Positions 19,347 through 28,428 of a DNA stretch of 34,115 nucleotides are shown in pieces; position 1 is the first letter of the stretch, and each line of letters opens with the position of its first letter. The DNA is taken from contig PBCX01000018.1 of NCBI GenBank assembly GCA_002718035.1, positions 1 through 34,115 of the forward strand. The letters are read 5' to 3'. The position numbers and the translations under genes are program-made. Under the pieces are notes generated by a model. The model was not told where the DNA came from. It did no database searches and was given only the letters and a program-made list of their open reading frames with translations. Origin of the DNA: Flavobacteriales bacterium. GTDB taxonomy: Bacteria; Bacteroidota; Bacteroidia; Flavobacteriales; TMED113.

Positions 19347-20576
19347 TTATTTTAAAAGATTTTTTAACTCTTTTATTTCTGGAATGTTATTGTAATGCCA
19401 CTTTTTGATTATAACTCCATTTTTAAACAATATAAGACCAGGATCTGAACGAATTATAATTTTTCCAATATCACTATCATCATAATAATATATAACATCT
19501 TCACCAATAAATTCTTTTATTTGATTCATATATTGCCAATCAGAAATTTGCATTACCCCAATCCCAGCTTGTTTTGCATTAGTAAATAGATCTTTTATCT
19601 GATTAAAAGAATTTTTATTTGTTTTATCAAAATTGTATGATGTAGAAACAAGAATTGATGAAGCATTAATGAACTCAGCTGTAACATTTTTATCAAATCC
19701 ACCTTCTCTTAAAGAAAAAGAAGTTGTTTCATTAATTTTAACCTCTGAATATTCACCATTTTCCTGATAGTTTTCCTTCATATCAAAACCAACCTTATAA
19801 GGTCTGTAGTCCTTTAAAGGTAAATTATTAAATGTGTAGGAAACAAAAATCGCAGATAATAAAGCAGAAGAAAAAATAATTAACATACTACTACTATAAT
19901 ATTTTTTTATTATTAAATAAACTATAAATAGACTAATCAAAAATAAAACAGGAAAATACCAGGAAAAAATAAAGCTCCAAATTAATGTAATAATCATTGA
20001 AAAAACAAAAGAAGGAATATCTTGAAACAAAGAATTTAAGCTTTTTCTTCTATCTAAAATTATTATTGGAATTGTAAAAACAATTAACAAAATATCTTTA
20101 ATAAATGATTCCCAGGGAGTTAAACTTCTACCAATTGAATCTTTCATTGCATCACCAAAACAACCACAATCATCTACACATTGAATTGGTATTCCAGATA
20201 AAGTTTCTCCTGGAATACAAGTTGCAGTATGTAAAGTGAGAAATGTAAAAAAAATCAGCATTGAAAAAATGAAAAATAATGATGTCTTAATTTTTGCTTT
20301 AACAATTAAGGTAAATCCTAATACAATTTCAAAAACAGAAATAAAAACTGCCAATAATATAGTATAATCAATTAACCACTCTAAAGAAAAAGAGTTCCAA
20401 CCAAAAATCTCATGAAATCTGTAAGCAAGGGCTCCATCTTGAAAATACTCCTCTAATTTATAGGAGAAACCTATTGAATCATTTCCTTTAACAATACCTG
20501 AAACAACAAGAGTTGCGCCAACAATACTTCTAAAGAATGAAGATAATAATGCTTTCATAATAATTTTTTTAATCAT
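19347..20576 (-). CDS. DoxX/MauE-like membrane protein with C-terminal thioredoxin-like region (BT_3928-type)
   Basis: The first ~180 residues form a four-helix DoxX/MauE-like membrane domain with the phrases SGIVKGNDSIGFSYKLEEYF and the cysteine motif CVDDCGCFGDA after the third helix. In related proteins this motif suggests thiol-disulfide chemistry. Further helices (about residues 185-260) are followed by a soluble C-terminal part resembling a degenerate thioredoxin fold (DPGLILFKNGVIIKKWHYNNIPEI) without a CXXC motif. From memory, Bacteroidota proteins of this type are labelled 'BT_3928 family' and lie beside DUF1599 and tpiA, as here. ATG at 20576 overlaps the preceding gene by 8 bases; ATG at 20558 (MKALLSSFFRSIVG) matches the family's usual N-terminus equally well. 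The precise function is unknown. Confidence 0.85.
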   Translation of the reverse strand: MIKKIIMKALLSSFFRSIVGATLVVSGIVKGNDSIGFSYKLEEYFQDGALAYRFHEIFGWNSFSLEWLIDYTILLAVFISVFEIVLGFTLIVKAKIKTSLFFIFSMLIFFTFLTLHTATCIPGETLSGIPIQCVDDCGCFGDAMKDSIGRSLTPWESFIKDILLIVFTIPIIILDRRKSLNSLFQDIPSFVFSMIITLIWSFIFSWYFPVLFLISLFIVYLIIKKYYSSSMLIIFSSALLSAIFVSYTFNNLPLKDYRPYKVGFDMKENYQENGEYSEVKINETTSFSLREGGFDKNVTAEFINASSILVSTSYNFDKTNKNSFNQIKDLFTNAKQAGIGVMQISDWQYMNQIKEFIGEDVIYYYDDSDIGKIIIRSDPGLILFKNGVIIKKWHYNNIPEIKELKNLLK

Positions 20577-21114
20577 TTTTTTCTTTTAATTGTATTAGTG
20601 CAAAAATAGAATAATTAACAATATCATGATAGTTTGCATCAATGCCTTCGGACATTATAGTTTCACCATCGTTGTCTTCAATTTGTTTAATTCTGTGTAA
20701 TTTTTGAAGAATTAAATCTGTAAATGAACTTATTCTCATTTCTTTCCACGCTTCGCCATAATCATGATTTTTTTGTTCCATTAGATTTTTAATTGCGGTT
20801 GCATGCTCTTTGTACTCTAAAACTGATTCATCAAGAGTCATGTCCGGTTGCAAAGTGGATTTTTTATTTAATTGAATTAAAGCAATAATTGAATAATTTA
20901 ATATCCCCATAAATTCCGCATCAATTCCTTCTTTTATTTTTTGAACTCCTTTATCATCAATGCTTCTAATCCTTTGAGCTTTAATAAATATTTGATCCGT
21001 TAAAGATTTTAATCTCAATATTCTCCATGCACTTCCATAATCATGCATTTTCTTTCTAAAAATATCAAGACAATCATTTATAATAATATCAAAATAGTCT
21101 GAAGTAGCTATCAT
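20569..21114 (-). CDS. DUF1599 (nucleotide-modification-associated domain 1) protein, two tandem copies
   Basis: The 181 residues contain two copies of an ~75-residue helical unit (about residues 5-80 and 100-178). Each copy has a DYG.AW..(L)R..S.TD.I..K..RI..I.D core and ends with EGIDA....I.NYSI.ALIQL. The paired Asp/Tyr/Arg pattern matches DUF1599, which comparative genomics has called a nucleotide-modification-associated domain; no reaction has been shown as far as I know. It is the first gene of the leftward housekeeping operon and is divergent from folP with 55 bases between them. Single-copy conservation beside folP in Flavobacteria suggests a housekeeping role in nucleotide or folate metabolism, but this is inference. 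Confidence 0.88.
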   Translation of the reverse strand: MIATSDYFDIIINDCLDIFRKKMHDYGSAWRILRLKSLTDQIFIKAQRIRSIDDKGVQKIKEGIDAEFMGILNYSIIALIQLNKKSTLQPDMTLDESVLEYKEHATAIKNLMEQKNHDYGEAWKEMRISSFTDLILQKLHRIKQIEDNDGETIMSEGIDANYHDIVNYSIFALIQLKEKND

Positions 21115-21169
21115 TCATTTAATTTTTATTAAAAGTATTTATAAATTTAAACTTATTAATGAAAAAAAT
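21115..21169. promoter_or_regulatory. Divergent intergenic region between the DUF1599 gene and folP
   Basis: The 55 bases between the two ATG codons must carry the leftward and rightward promoters unless these lie inside the genes. The region is almost entirely A and T. Near-matches to the Bacteroidota -7 element TAnnTTTG exist on the minus strand (TACTTTTA, TAAGTTTA), but none is exact, so no specific promoter is assigned. No Shine-Dalgarno sequence is visible; an A-run precedes the folP ATG, as is common in this phylum. Confidence 0.35.
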
Positions 21170-22000
21170 ATGTCAAAAAAGTTAAAAAATATATCTTTTC
21201 CAATTCAAAAGCCTTTGGTAATGGGAATTTTAAATGTGACACCTGACTCATTTTACGACGGTGGAAAATTTTGCTCTATTGAAAAAGCTTTAGATCAAGT
21301 AAATAAAATGCAAAATGAAGGTGTAGACATAATAGATATCGGTGCATTTAGCTCTAAACCCAATGCAAGCGAGATTTCAATTGAAGAAGAAAAAAAAAGA
21401 ATTATCCCTGTTGTAAAAGAAATTATAAAATCTTATCCAAATTTATATTTATCTGTTGACACTTACAGAACAGAGATTGCTGAAACTTGTGTTAACCTAG
21501 GAGTAAAGATGATAAATGATATATATGGCGGAAGATATGACAAGTCAATGATTAAATTCATAACCAATAATAAAATTCCATATGTGTTAATGCATATGAA
21601 AGGAAATCCTAAGACTATGCAAAAAAACATTAATTACGATAATTTTAAACAAGAAATAATTGAATTTTTTAATAAAAAAAATAAAGAATTTATAAAATTG
21701 GGTCACGAAAAATTAATTATTGATCCTGGATTTGGTTTTGGGAAAACAATTGAACAAAATTATAAACTAATAAATATGATTCCTGATTTAAAGAAAATAA
21801 ACAAAAATATTTTAATAGGTTTATCAAGAAAATCTATGATTTATAAAGTTATAAATTCTAATGCTGAAAATTCTTTAAATAGCACATCAATTTTAAATAC
21901 TTTATGCCTAAAGTATGGAGCAAAAATATTAAGGGTTCATGATGTGAAAGAAGCCAAAGAGGTAATAAAAATGCTTAATTTAGTTGAAAATAATAAATAA
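21170..22000 (+). CDS. folP: Dihydropteroate synthase
   Basis: FolP condenses 6-hydroxymethyl-dihydropterin diphosphate with p-aminobenzoate in cytoplasmic folate synthesis and is the sulfonamide target. The 276 residues match the family length. Signature segments are visible in order: MGILNVTPDSFYDGGKF (first DHPS signature), DIIDIGAFSSKPNA (second signature, normally DIGGES.RPG; here the loop is IGAFSSKPNA), LSVDTYR, MINDIYGG, VLMHMKGNPKTMQ, IIDPGFGFGKT and LIGLSRKSM. The change in the second signature loop is typical of many Bacteroidota FolP enzymes, as I remember them. Its stop codon shares one base with the ATG of cdaA, so the two are translationally coupled. Confidence 0.95.
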   Translation: MSKKLKNISFPIQKPLVMGILNVTPDSFYDGGKFCSIEKALDQVNKMQNEGVDIIDIGAFSSKPNASEISIEEEKKRIIPVVKEIIKSYPNLYLSVDTYRTEIAETCVNLGVKMINDIYGGRYDKSMIKFITNNKIPYVLMHMKGNPKTMQKNINYDNFKQEIIEFFNKKNKEFIKLGHEKLIIDPGFGFGKTIEQNYKLINMIPDLKKINKNILIGLSRKSMIYKVINSNAENSLNSTSILNTLCLKYGAKILRVHDVKEAKEVIKMLNLVENNK

Positions 22001-22773
22001 TGTTTTTTTTAGATTTTAACATATTTGATTTTATAGATATTACGCTTGTAAGTATTTTAATTTTTCAATTATACAAACTGGTTAAAGGAAGTGCGGCAAT
22101 AAATATTTTTATTGGTATGACACTTGTTTACATTATGTGGAAAATATTTTCCGCTCTAGAAATGAGTTTATTGTCAGAAATATTGGGTCAATTTATTAGT
22201 GTTGGAGTTTTGGCTTTAATTATTGTTTTCCAACAAGAGATAAGACGTTTTTTAATAATCATTGGTAAAAATATTTTCAAGAACAAAAACTTATTTTTTA
22301 AAACAAAAAACTCAAATAACTTACTTGAAGATAATAGTATAGATGATATATGTAATGCATGTAAAAATATGTCAAAATCAAAAACTGGAGCAATTATAGT
22401 TATCGAAAAAAATGACAATTTAGACTTAATATTAAAAACTGGTAGAACAATTAATAGTAATTTATCACAGATTATGATAGAAAGTATTTTTTATAAAAAC
22501 GCTCCTTTACATGATGGGGCAATTATAATTATAAATCAAAAGATTATCGGATCAAGATGTGTTTTACCAATTAGCGAATCAACAAAAATACCTTCTGAAA
22601 TGGGCATGAGACACAAAGCCGCTATGGGAGTTACAGAGCAATACGATTGTTTAGCTGTAACCGTTTCTGAACAAAATGGCAATATTAGTAGTTTTGAAAA
22701 TGGAGTAATGAAAACTAATTTAAACATCAACACATTAAAAGAAATTGTTATTAAATTCTCCAATGTTAAATGA
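22000..22773 (+). CDS. cdaA: Diadenylate cyclase CdaA (c-di-AMP synthase)
   Basis: CdaA makes the second messenger c-di-AMP from two ATP at the inner membrane. Three N-terminal transmembrane helices (about residues 8-85) are followed by the DisA_N (DAC) domain. The catalytic DGA motif is D172-G173-A174 in APLHDGAIII. The second motif, normally RHR, reads R204-H205-K206 in MGMRHKAAMG, a conservative change. VLPIS and the closing AVTVSEQNGNIS strand are also present. It overlaps folP by one base and the downstream lipoprotein gene by four (ATGA). The folP-cdaA pair is a usual arrangement in this phylum. c-di-AMP typically controls osmolyte and potassium balance and wall homeostasis; no target gene is visible here. 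Confidence 0.94.
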   Translation: MFFLDFNIFDFIDITLVSILIFQLYKLVKGSAAINIFIGMTLVYIMWKIFSALEMSLLSEILGQFISVGVLALIIVFQQEIRRFLIIIGKNIFKNKNLFFKTKNSNNLLEDNSIDDICNACKNMSKSKTGAIIVIEKNDNLDLILKTGRTINSNLSQIMIESIFYKNAPLHDGAIIIINQKIIGSRCVLPISESTKIPSEMGMRHKAAMGVTEQYDCLAVTVSEQNGNISSFENGVMKTNLNINTLKEIVIKFSNVK

Positions 22774-24662
22774 AAAATATAAAAATAATTTTTCTGTTAA
22801 AATTATTACTAATCTATCTTAACAGCTGTGTTTTTTTTAATAATGAAAATAATTTTTTGAAAATTTTAGATGAAAAAAAAATTAATTATTCCAAGTTTAA
22901 CCCAACTGTAGTTTTTGCCTTGGACACCGAGTGCCCACTTTCAATCCAGTATGTTGAAAAAATTAATGAATTAGCAAAGAAATATTCTAAAAAAGTAAAT
23001 TTTATAATTTTTTTTCCTGGTCCATATTATTCTATTGAAGAAATAGAGTTATTTATTAAAGAGAATAAAATTGAAATTGATTTTATTTATGATGTTGATT
23101 TTAGAATTACAAACTCGTTAAAAGCAACTATTGTCCCAGAATCTTTTATTATTGACACGAAATCAAAGATTATATACCAAGGCTTAATTGACAATTGGGC
23201 AAGTGAATTAGGAAGAACAAGGCAGTACACAAGTAAAAATTATTTGGAAGATGGAATTAACTCAGCCCTTGATAGTAAAAAAATAATTATAAAAAAAACA
23301 AATGCTATTGGATGTATAATTGAAAATAGTGATTACATAAAAAAGAGTCTCAATAATTCAAATCAAGCAATAAGTATTATTTATGAAAAATGCGCCACAT
23401 GTCATTATAGTAAAGGGCCCGCTCCTTTTTCCTTAACATCATATCGAGATATAGCAAAAAGAAAAAAAATGATATACCATGTAATTAGTAGTGACTATAT
23501 GCCTCCTTGGCCTGCAGATCCAAATTATTCTAACTTTATTGATGAAAAATTTCTTTCTGAAAAAGAAAAAAACTTAATTCAAAAATGGATAAAGAGTAGT
23601 GATAATTTTAAGTATTATAAAAAAGAAAATAACAAAATAAAAATTAAAAAAAAGAAACCAGACAAAATTGTATCAATGGAAAGTTCATTTATAATTAAAG
23701 GTGATAACAAAGATAAATTTTTGATGATGAAATTTCCATTCGAGTTACCTAAAGACACATTTATAGAATCAATTGTTTTTGTTCCAGGTAATAATCAAGT
23801 TGTACACCATGTAAATGCTCACCTTATAAGTTACGATACCAAAAAGACAAATATCTATGATGGTGATAGATATGTTGATACTGAATTATACCCGGATTCA
23901 ATTTGTTTTGAAAAATTAAATTTATTTAATGATGATGGCAGTATCCCTCCTCTAAGTAGGTCAGTTTCAAATTATTTACCAGGGTCAAGACAAAACTCAT
24001 ATCCAAATGGTATAGGAGTTTTAAGGGCAAAGAAAAAAAATGTAATACTTGTAAATGACTTTCATTATGGCCCCTCTAGCGTTGAAACTTCTGACAGTTC
24101 ATATTTTGAAATTTATTTTTCAGAGCGCAAACCAACAAGGAAATTAAATGAAATCACTCTTGGATCGTTAGGGTTAAGGCAAAACTACTTTTCTAATGAC
24201 ACTACTTTCTATTGTCTACAAGAAATAACTCCAAAATTGATTGTCGCACCAAATAAAATATTAAAATGTTCAATAAGAACAAAAGTATTGAAAGATATAT
24301 CTATTTTAACTATCAATCCACATATGCATTTATTAGGAAAATCATTTAAATCTTATGCTATTACTGAAAAACTAGACACTATTCCATTAATTAAAATCGA
24401 TAACTGGAACTTTAGGTGGCAATATTTTTACACATTTAATAAAATACTTAAAATTCCTAAAAACTCTGAAATTATTGTCGAAGCAACTTTTGATAATACA
24501 ATTGATAATTTAGACAATCCATACGACCCACCAAAACTAGTTACAGAAAAAATTGATTGGAATGGAAAAGGAAGTATGAAAACATCAGATGAAATGTTGC
24601 AATTTATAATTACATATCTCCCTTACAAAAAAAATGATGAAAATATCAATTTAAAAAACTAA
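22770..24662 (+). CDS. Lipoprotein fusing thioredoxin-like, cytochrome c and copper type II monooxygenase domains
   Basis: The signal ends in LIYLNSC, so Cys20 is the probable lipidated residue. Residues ~40-190 form a thioredoxin/redoxin-like domain with one Cys in the active-site position (Cys55, TECPLS) and a conserved VPESFIID strand. A c-type haem site C208-A-T-C-H212 follows, with the possible axial Met244 in YMPPWP. The last ~370 residues match peptidylglycine-monooxygenase-type copper enzymes. The CuH ligands would be His346, His347 and His432 (in FHYG); the CuM ligands would be His518, His520 (HMH) and Met609 (SDEM). The closing FDNT...NP.DPP segment is typical. This architecture is known from marine bacteria, but its substrate is not. 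The start overlaps the cdaA stop (ATGA); the stop overlaps pyrD's stop on the other strand. Confidence 0.88.
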   Translation: MKNIKIIFLLKLLLIYLNSCVFFNNENNFLKILDEKKINYSKFNPTVVFALDTECPLSIQYVEKINELAKKYSKKVNFIIFFPGPYYSIEEIELFIKENKIEIDFIYDVDFRITNSLKATIVPESFIIDTKSKIIYQGLIDNWASELGRTRQYTSKNYLEDGINSALDSKKIIIKKTNAIGCIIENSDYIKKSLNNSNQAISIIYEKCATCHYSKGPAPFSLTSYRDIAKRKKMIYHVISSDYMPPWPADPNYSNFIDEKFLSEKEKNLIQKWIKSSDNFKYYKKENNKIKIKKKKPDKIVSMESSFIIKGDNKDKFLMMKFPFELPKDTFIESIVFVPGNNQVVHHVNAHLISYDTKKTNIYDGDRYVDTELYPDSICFEKLNLFNDDGSIPPLSRSVSNYLPGSRQNSYPNGIGVLRAKKKNVILVNDFHYGPSSVETSDSSYFEIYFSERKPTRKLNEITLGSLGLRQNYFSNDTTFYCLQEITPKLIVAPNKILKCSIRTKVLKDISILTINPHMHLLGKSFKSYAITEKLDTIPLIKIDNWNFRWQYFYTFNKILKIPKNSEIIVEATFDNTIDNLDNPYDPPKLVTEKIDWNGKGSMKTSDEMLQFIITYLPYKKNDENINLKN

Positions 24663-25717
24663 CGATACCGTTTAAGAATTTCCTGATTTATTTTTTTTAC
24701 AAGTAAAGGTCCCTGGTAAATAAAACCAGTATATAGCTGAATTAATGAAGCTCCAGCATCAATCTTTTCAATAGCATCCTCAACACTATTTATTCCTCCT
24801 ACACCAATTATTGGAATAGTTCCTGAAGATTTTTGATGAATATATTTAATCACATCAGTAGACTTGTTTTTTATTGGACGGCCAGTTAATCCACCAGCTC
24901 CAATTTTTCTTACTAAATTTTCTTTTGTTTTAAGATTCTCTCTTTTATTGGTACTATTTGTAGCAACAATACCATTAATTTTATATTTTTTAACTAGCTC
25001 AATGATTGAATCTAATTCATTATAATTTAAATCAGGAGAAATTTTAATTAATATTGGTTTAGGTAATAATTTAGTATTATTGATTGATTGAATAGATGAA
25101 ATTAAAACTTCCAACTTTTCTTTCTTTTGCAATTCTCTTAACTTAGGGGTATTTGGAGAACTTACATTAAGCACAAAATAATCAACATAATTAAATAATT
25201 GATTGAAAGATTTTTTATAATCTTGAACAGAATCCTCAATAGGTGTATTTTTATTTTTTCCTATATTACCACCAATAATAGTGTTTGTTTTTTTATTTTT
25301 TAATCTCTTTATTATCTTTTCTAACCCTTCATTATTGAAACCCAACCTATTAATTAGTGCTTCATCTTTTTTAAGTCTGAATACTCTTGGTTTTTCATTA
25401 CCAAATTGAGGTTCTGGAGTTACCGTTCCTATTTCTATAAAAGAAAAACCAAATGCATCTATCTCGTTTATTAAATCTGCATTCTTATCAAACCCAGCTG
25501 CTAACCCTACAGGGTTGGCAAATTTAAGACCAAAAAGATTTCTTTCAAGGCTGTTATTTTTAATAATATACCTTGATTTTTCAATAGATTTAGTAAGTGG
25601 TAGCTTAAAAAATAATTTAATAAACTTAAAGGTATATTTATGAGAAAATTCAGGTGGAAATAAAAAAAGTATCGATCTTATAAGACGCCATACAATTTTA
25701 TAAAAAAAATCAAACAT
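24659..25717 (-). CDS. pyrD: Dihydroorotate dehydrogenase (quinone), class 2
   Basis: PyrD oxidises dihydroorotate to orotate in pyrimidine synthesis and passes electrons to membrane quinone. The N-terminal amphipathic/hydrophobic stretch (about residues 1-45; FFYKIVWRLIRSILFLFP) is the membrane-associated part that marks class 2. The FMN barrel has NPVGLAAGFDKNA, FIEIGTVTPEPQFGN.KPR.FRL, the LGFNNEG loop, IGGNIGKNK, the catalytic-serine segment NVSSPNTPKLRELQ, ILIKISPDL, GIVATNST, GGLTGRPI and IIGVGGI, then the phosphate-binding LIQLYTGF. At 352 residues it has the usual length. It converges on the monooxygenase gene with a 4-base overlap of the stop codons. Confidence 0.96.
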   Translation of the reverse strand: MFDFFYKIVWRLIRSILFLFPPEFSHKYTFKFIKLFFKLPLTKSIEKSRYIIKNNSLERNLFGLKFANPVGLAAGFDKNADLINEIDAFGFSFIEIGTVTPEPQFGNEKPRVFRLKKDEALINRLGFNNEGLEKIIKRLKNKKTNTIIGGNIGKNKNTPIEDSVQDYKKSFNQLFNYVDYFVLNVSSPNTPKLRELQKKEKLEVLISSIQSINNTKLLPKPILIKISPDLNYNELDSIIELVKKYKINGIVATNSTNKRENLKTKENLVRKIGAGGLTGRPIKNKSTDVIKYIHQKSSGTIPIIGVGGINSVEDAIEKIDAGASLIQLYTGFIYQGPLLVKKINQEILKRYR

Positions 25718-25735
25718 AAATCACAAATAATTAAA

Positions 25736-25743
25736 CAAAAATA
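25736..25743 (-). promoter_or_regulatory. Possible -7 element (TATTTTTG) upstream of pyrD
   Basis: On the minus strand this octamer matches the Bacteroidota -7 consensus TAnnTTTG and lies 19 bases before the pyrD ATG, which would give a very short leader. No convincing -33 TTG element is seen at the expected distance, and the region is so AT-rich that chance matches are likely. Confidence 0.25.
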
Positions 25744-25824
25744 ATAATTAATTAAATATTTTATCTAATGTAAAGTTTTTAATGAAATTTAATTTTTAAA
25801 TTTATCGTATATTCTACATAAGTT

Positions 25825-28428
25825 ATGAAGTCATTTTTTCAACTTAAAATTTTTTTATCTACCTTAATTTTATTGTTCAGCGGTATTACATTAGCTTGTG
25901 ATACTTCCCCATCAATAATAATTAATCAAAACATAAATAATGGAGATGGAACATTCACACTAGATTTAAGTATATGTATTGGAAGTGGTGGATCAGCAGA
26001 TGGTTTTGATCTTTACTTTGAAAATGGAATAAATGTAATTTCAACAAATGTGACTGAAATCGCCTCCCCTGTTGGAAGTAATATTGCTAATGTAAGTATT
26101 GATAATGGAGTTTGGTTAGCTGTTTATGATGGGTTTAATGGGGCATCAAATAGTTGGTTTGAACTTGAAAATGCAGGATTTGGATTAGATTGTATGAATT
26201 TTCAAATTGTGGTTGACGGAGACCCAAATGGCACTACCATATGCAGTCTTGGAATTAATGAAAATTGCTTAGGTTTTACTCAGCAAGAAGAATTTATTAC
26301 CTGTCAAAATATTCCTGGACCTTGTTTTCCAAATTACTTCATTGAAGCACCTGGCAGTGCAGACGGTAACGTTGAAAATGCAGGTGAAAACTGTTCTTGG
26401 ATTGACGGAGAAGATGAAATAATTGAAATTACCATACCTTGTCAAGGAGAATACACATTTAATTTGAGTCAAAATTTTAATGGCAACTTCTGGGGAAATA
26501 CAATTTGGGCAACTTTAGGTGAGTCATGTTGTGATAATCAAATAAATCAAATAACAGCATGGGAAGAATCCACTTCATGGACCCAATCTCTTGATGCGGG
26601 AGTATATTATTTAGTAATTGACATGTTTATTGATACTTGGTCAGGTTTATCTGGTGAATGGAGTTTAAACATTACTTCAGATAGTAGCGTATCTTCATCA
26701 ACAATTGCTGACGCAGGTGAAAATCAAGAAATATGTAATAATTCAACTACCTTGAATGCAAATAATTTTCTTAGTGATGAAATTGGTCAATGGAGTATAA
26801 TTAGTGGAAACGGTGTTTTTTCTGACATTAATGACTCTGAAGCTAGTGTTAGTAATTTATCATTTGGGGAAAATATATTTGAATGGAGTATAATTGGTGA
26901 GTGCGGTGAAACAACAGATCAGGTTATCATAAATGCCATTAACGGAAATCCTGAAATTAATGTTCAAGATATTGTTTATTGCTTAGAACCTATATTATTA
27001 AATGTTAATGTTGAAGGAGAAGGTGTATGGTCGGTTGAACCTTCAACAAATATTTCAATTGAAAATCCAAATAATCCAAATACTATAGCAATACCCACAG
27101 CTTATGGAACATATACATTTACCTTTGAAGGATGCAGTGGTCAAACTTCTCAAGAGGTAATAGTAAACGCATCAACTCCCTCAATAATTGAATATCCTGA
27201 TCAAGTATATTGTCTTTCATCATTTAATCTAGAAGCAGAAGTAGATGGGGACCCTGGTTATTGGGGTTTTGAGGGCCCAGGTTCAATCATATTTAGCAAT
27301 CCCCTTTCATTAAATACATCTGCAACTGCTGATGAATATGGTTTATATACAATTACTTATTATGGGTGTGGTTCCTCAACAAGTCAAATTGTAAATATTC
27401 AAGGTGTTTCTCCTCAAATTGTTAACTCTCCCAACGAACCCATATATTGTAACTTCAGTGCTGATCTTGAAGTGTTTGTTGTTGGCGACCCTCAGGGTTG
27501 GACATCAAATGGACCAGGAAATGTTAATTTTTCTTCTCAAGGTACTTCAACTACTGCAACTGTAGATGAATATGGTCTTTACGAATTTATTTACGATGGT
27601 TGTAATGAAACAACATCAGTTTTTGTAGATTTTTCTCCATCTCCTCCATCAATAATTGAACAAGACACAATTTTTTGTGATTTATCAACAAGTTTAGAAG
27701 CTTTTGGAGCAGGAGACCCTAATGGATGGTCAGTAATTACCTCACCCTCAGGCTCAAATGTAAATTTTAGCAATCAAAACGAATATATAACTAACGTTTC
27801 TGTTAATGAATATGGAACATATCAGTTTGAATTTACTGGTTGTGGAGATGCAGCCCAAACATTCGTAACATTTAAACCAGAAGCACCTTATTTACTTTCA
27901 CCAGATCACCCAGATTGTCTTTTTGAAGCCGAATTAATTGCTTACACCAACGATCAAAACGCAGGACCATGGACACTAATTTCCGGTGAACAAAATGTTA
28001 TAATTGAGGATAATTGGAATACATCAACTAAAATCACAGTACCAGACTATGGTCTATATACATTTGAATTTGAAGCTTGTGATACTTCTTCAGTTATCTC
28101 TGTTGGTTTTTCATGTGAATTGAATATTCCCAATACAATTACTCCTAATGGTGATGGAAATAATGACTTGTTTTATATTCCTAACATGAGCTATGAAGTA
28201 TATTCTGAAAGTTATTTAACTATTATAAATCGTTGGGGAAATGAAGTTTACTCAATCAAAAATTATGGTATAAGTGCTGAAGATAATTGGTGGGATGGTA
28301 CAACAAGTTATAAAGAAGAAAAGTTAAGATCAGGGGTCTATTACTACATACTTGATGTATACAATGCAGTTCGTAAACAAAAAGAAAGTTATTCAGGTTA
28401 TGTAACAATTTTTAATGATGAAAACTAA
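25825..28428 (+). CDS. T9SS type B secreted protein with PPC-like domain and YG modules, 867 aa
   Basis: A signal peptide ending ITLACD is followed by an N-terminal region (about residues 25-165) and a second beta domain (residues ~165-290) resembling PPC/bacterial pre-peptidase domains (DGEDEIIEITIPCQGEYTF, AGVYYLVIDMF). A PKD-like unit with DAGENQEIC starts at residue 295. Five ~78-residue modules follow (residues 374-763), each with YC near the start and EYG.Y.F.Y.GC near the end. The CHU_C sorting domain begins at residue 764 (IPNTITPNGDGNNDLF, INRWGNEVY, WWDG, SGVYYYIL). It should be secreted by the type IX system. The last codons overlap the start of the next gene, a paralogue with a different N-terminal domain. 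No catalytic residues are recognised; a surface-binding role is inferred. Confidence 0.92.
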   Translation: MKSFFQLKIFLSTLILLFSGITLACDTSPSIIINQNINNGDGTFTLDLSICIGSGGSADGFDLYFENGINVISTNVTEIASPVGSNIANVSIDNGVWLAVYDGFNGASNSWFELENAGFGLDCMNFQIVVDGDPNGTTICSLGINENCLGFTQQEEFITCQNIPGPCFPNYFIEAPGSADGNVENAGENCSWIDGEDEIIEITIPCQGEYTFNLSQNFNGNFWGNTIWATLGESCCDNQINQITAWEESTSWTQSLDAGVYYLVIDMFIDTWSGLSGEWSLNITSDSSVSSSTIADAGENQEICNNSTTLNANNFLSDEIGQWSIISGNGVFSDINDSEASVSNLSFGENIFEWSIIGECGETTDQVIINAINGNPEINVQDIVYCLEPILLNVNVEGEGVWSVEPSTNISIENPNNPNTIAIPTAYGTYTFTFEGCSGQTSQEVIVNASTPSIIEYPDQVYCLSSFNLEAEVDGDPGYWGFEGPGSIIFSNPLSLNTSATADEYGLYTITYYGCGSSTSQIVNIQGVSPQIVNSPNEPIYCNFSADLEVFVVGDPQGWTSNGPGNVNFSSQGTSTTATVDEYGLYEFIYDGCNETTSVFVDFSPSPPSIIEQDTIFCDLSTSLEAFGAGDPNGWSVITSPSGSNVNFSNQNEYITNVSVNEYGTYQFEFTGCGDAAQTFVTFKPEAPYLLSPDHPDCLFEAELIAYTNDQNAGPWTLISGEQNVIIEDNWNTSTKITVPDYGLYTFEFEACDTSSVISVGFSCELNIPNTITPNGDGNNDLFYIPNMSYEVYSESYLTIINRWGNEVYSIKNYGISAEDNWWDGTTSYKEEKLRSGVYYYILDVYNAVRKQKESYSGYVTIFNDEN
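26944..28113 (+). repeat. Five tandem ~78-residue YG modules in the 867-aa protein
   Basis: Residues 374-763 divide into five units with the same layout: a PxI..P....YC opening, a GDP.GW or GDPGYW centre, a GPG.(V/I).F strand, and a VDEYGLY.F.Y.GC close. The last unit ends in a CDT....GFSC phrase that leads directly into the CHU_C domain. Confidence 0.82.
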
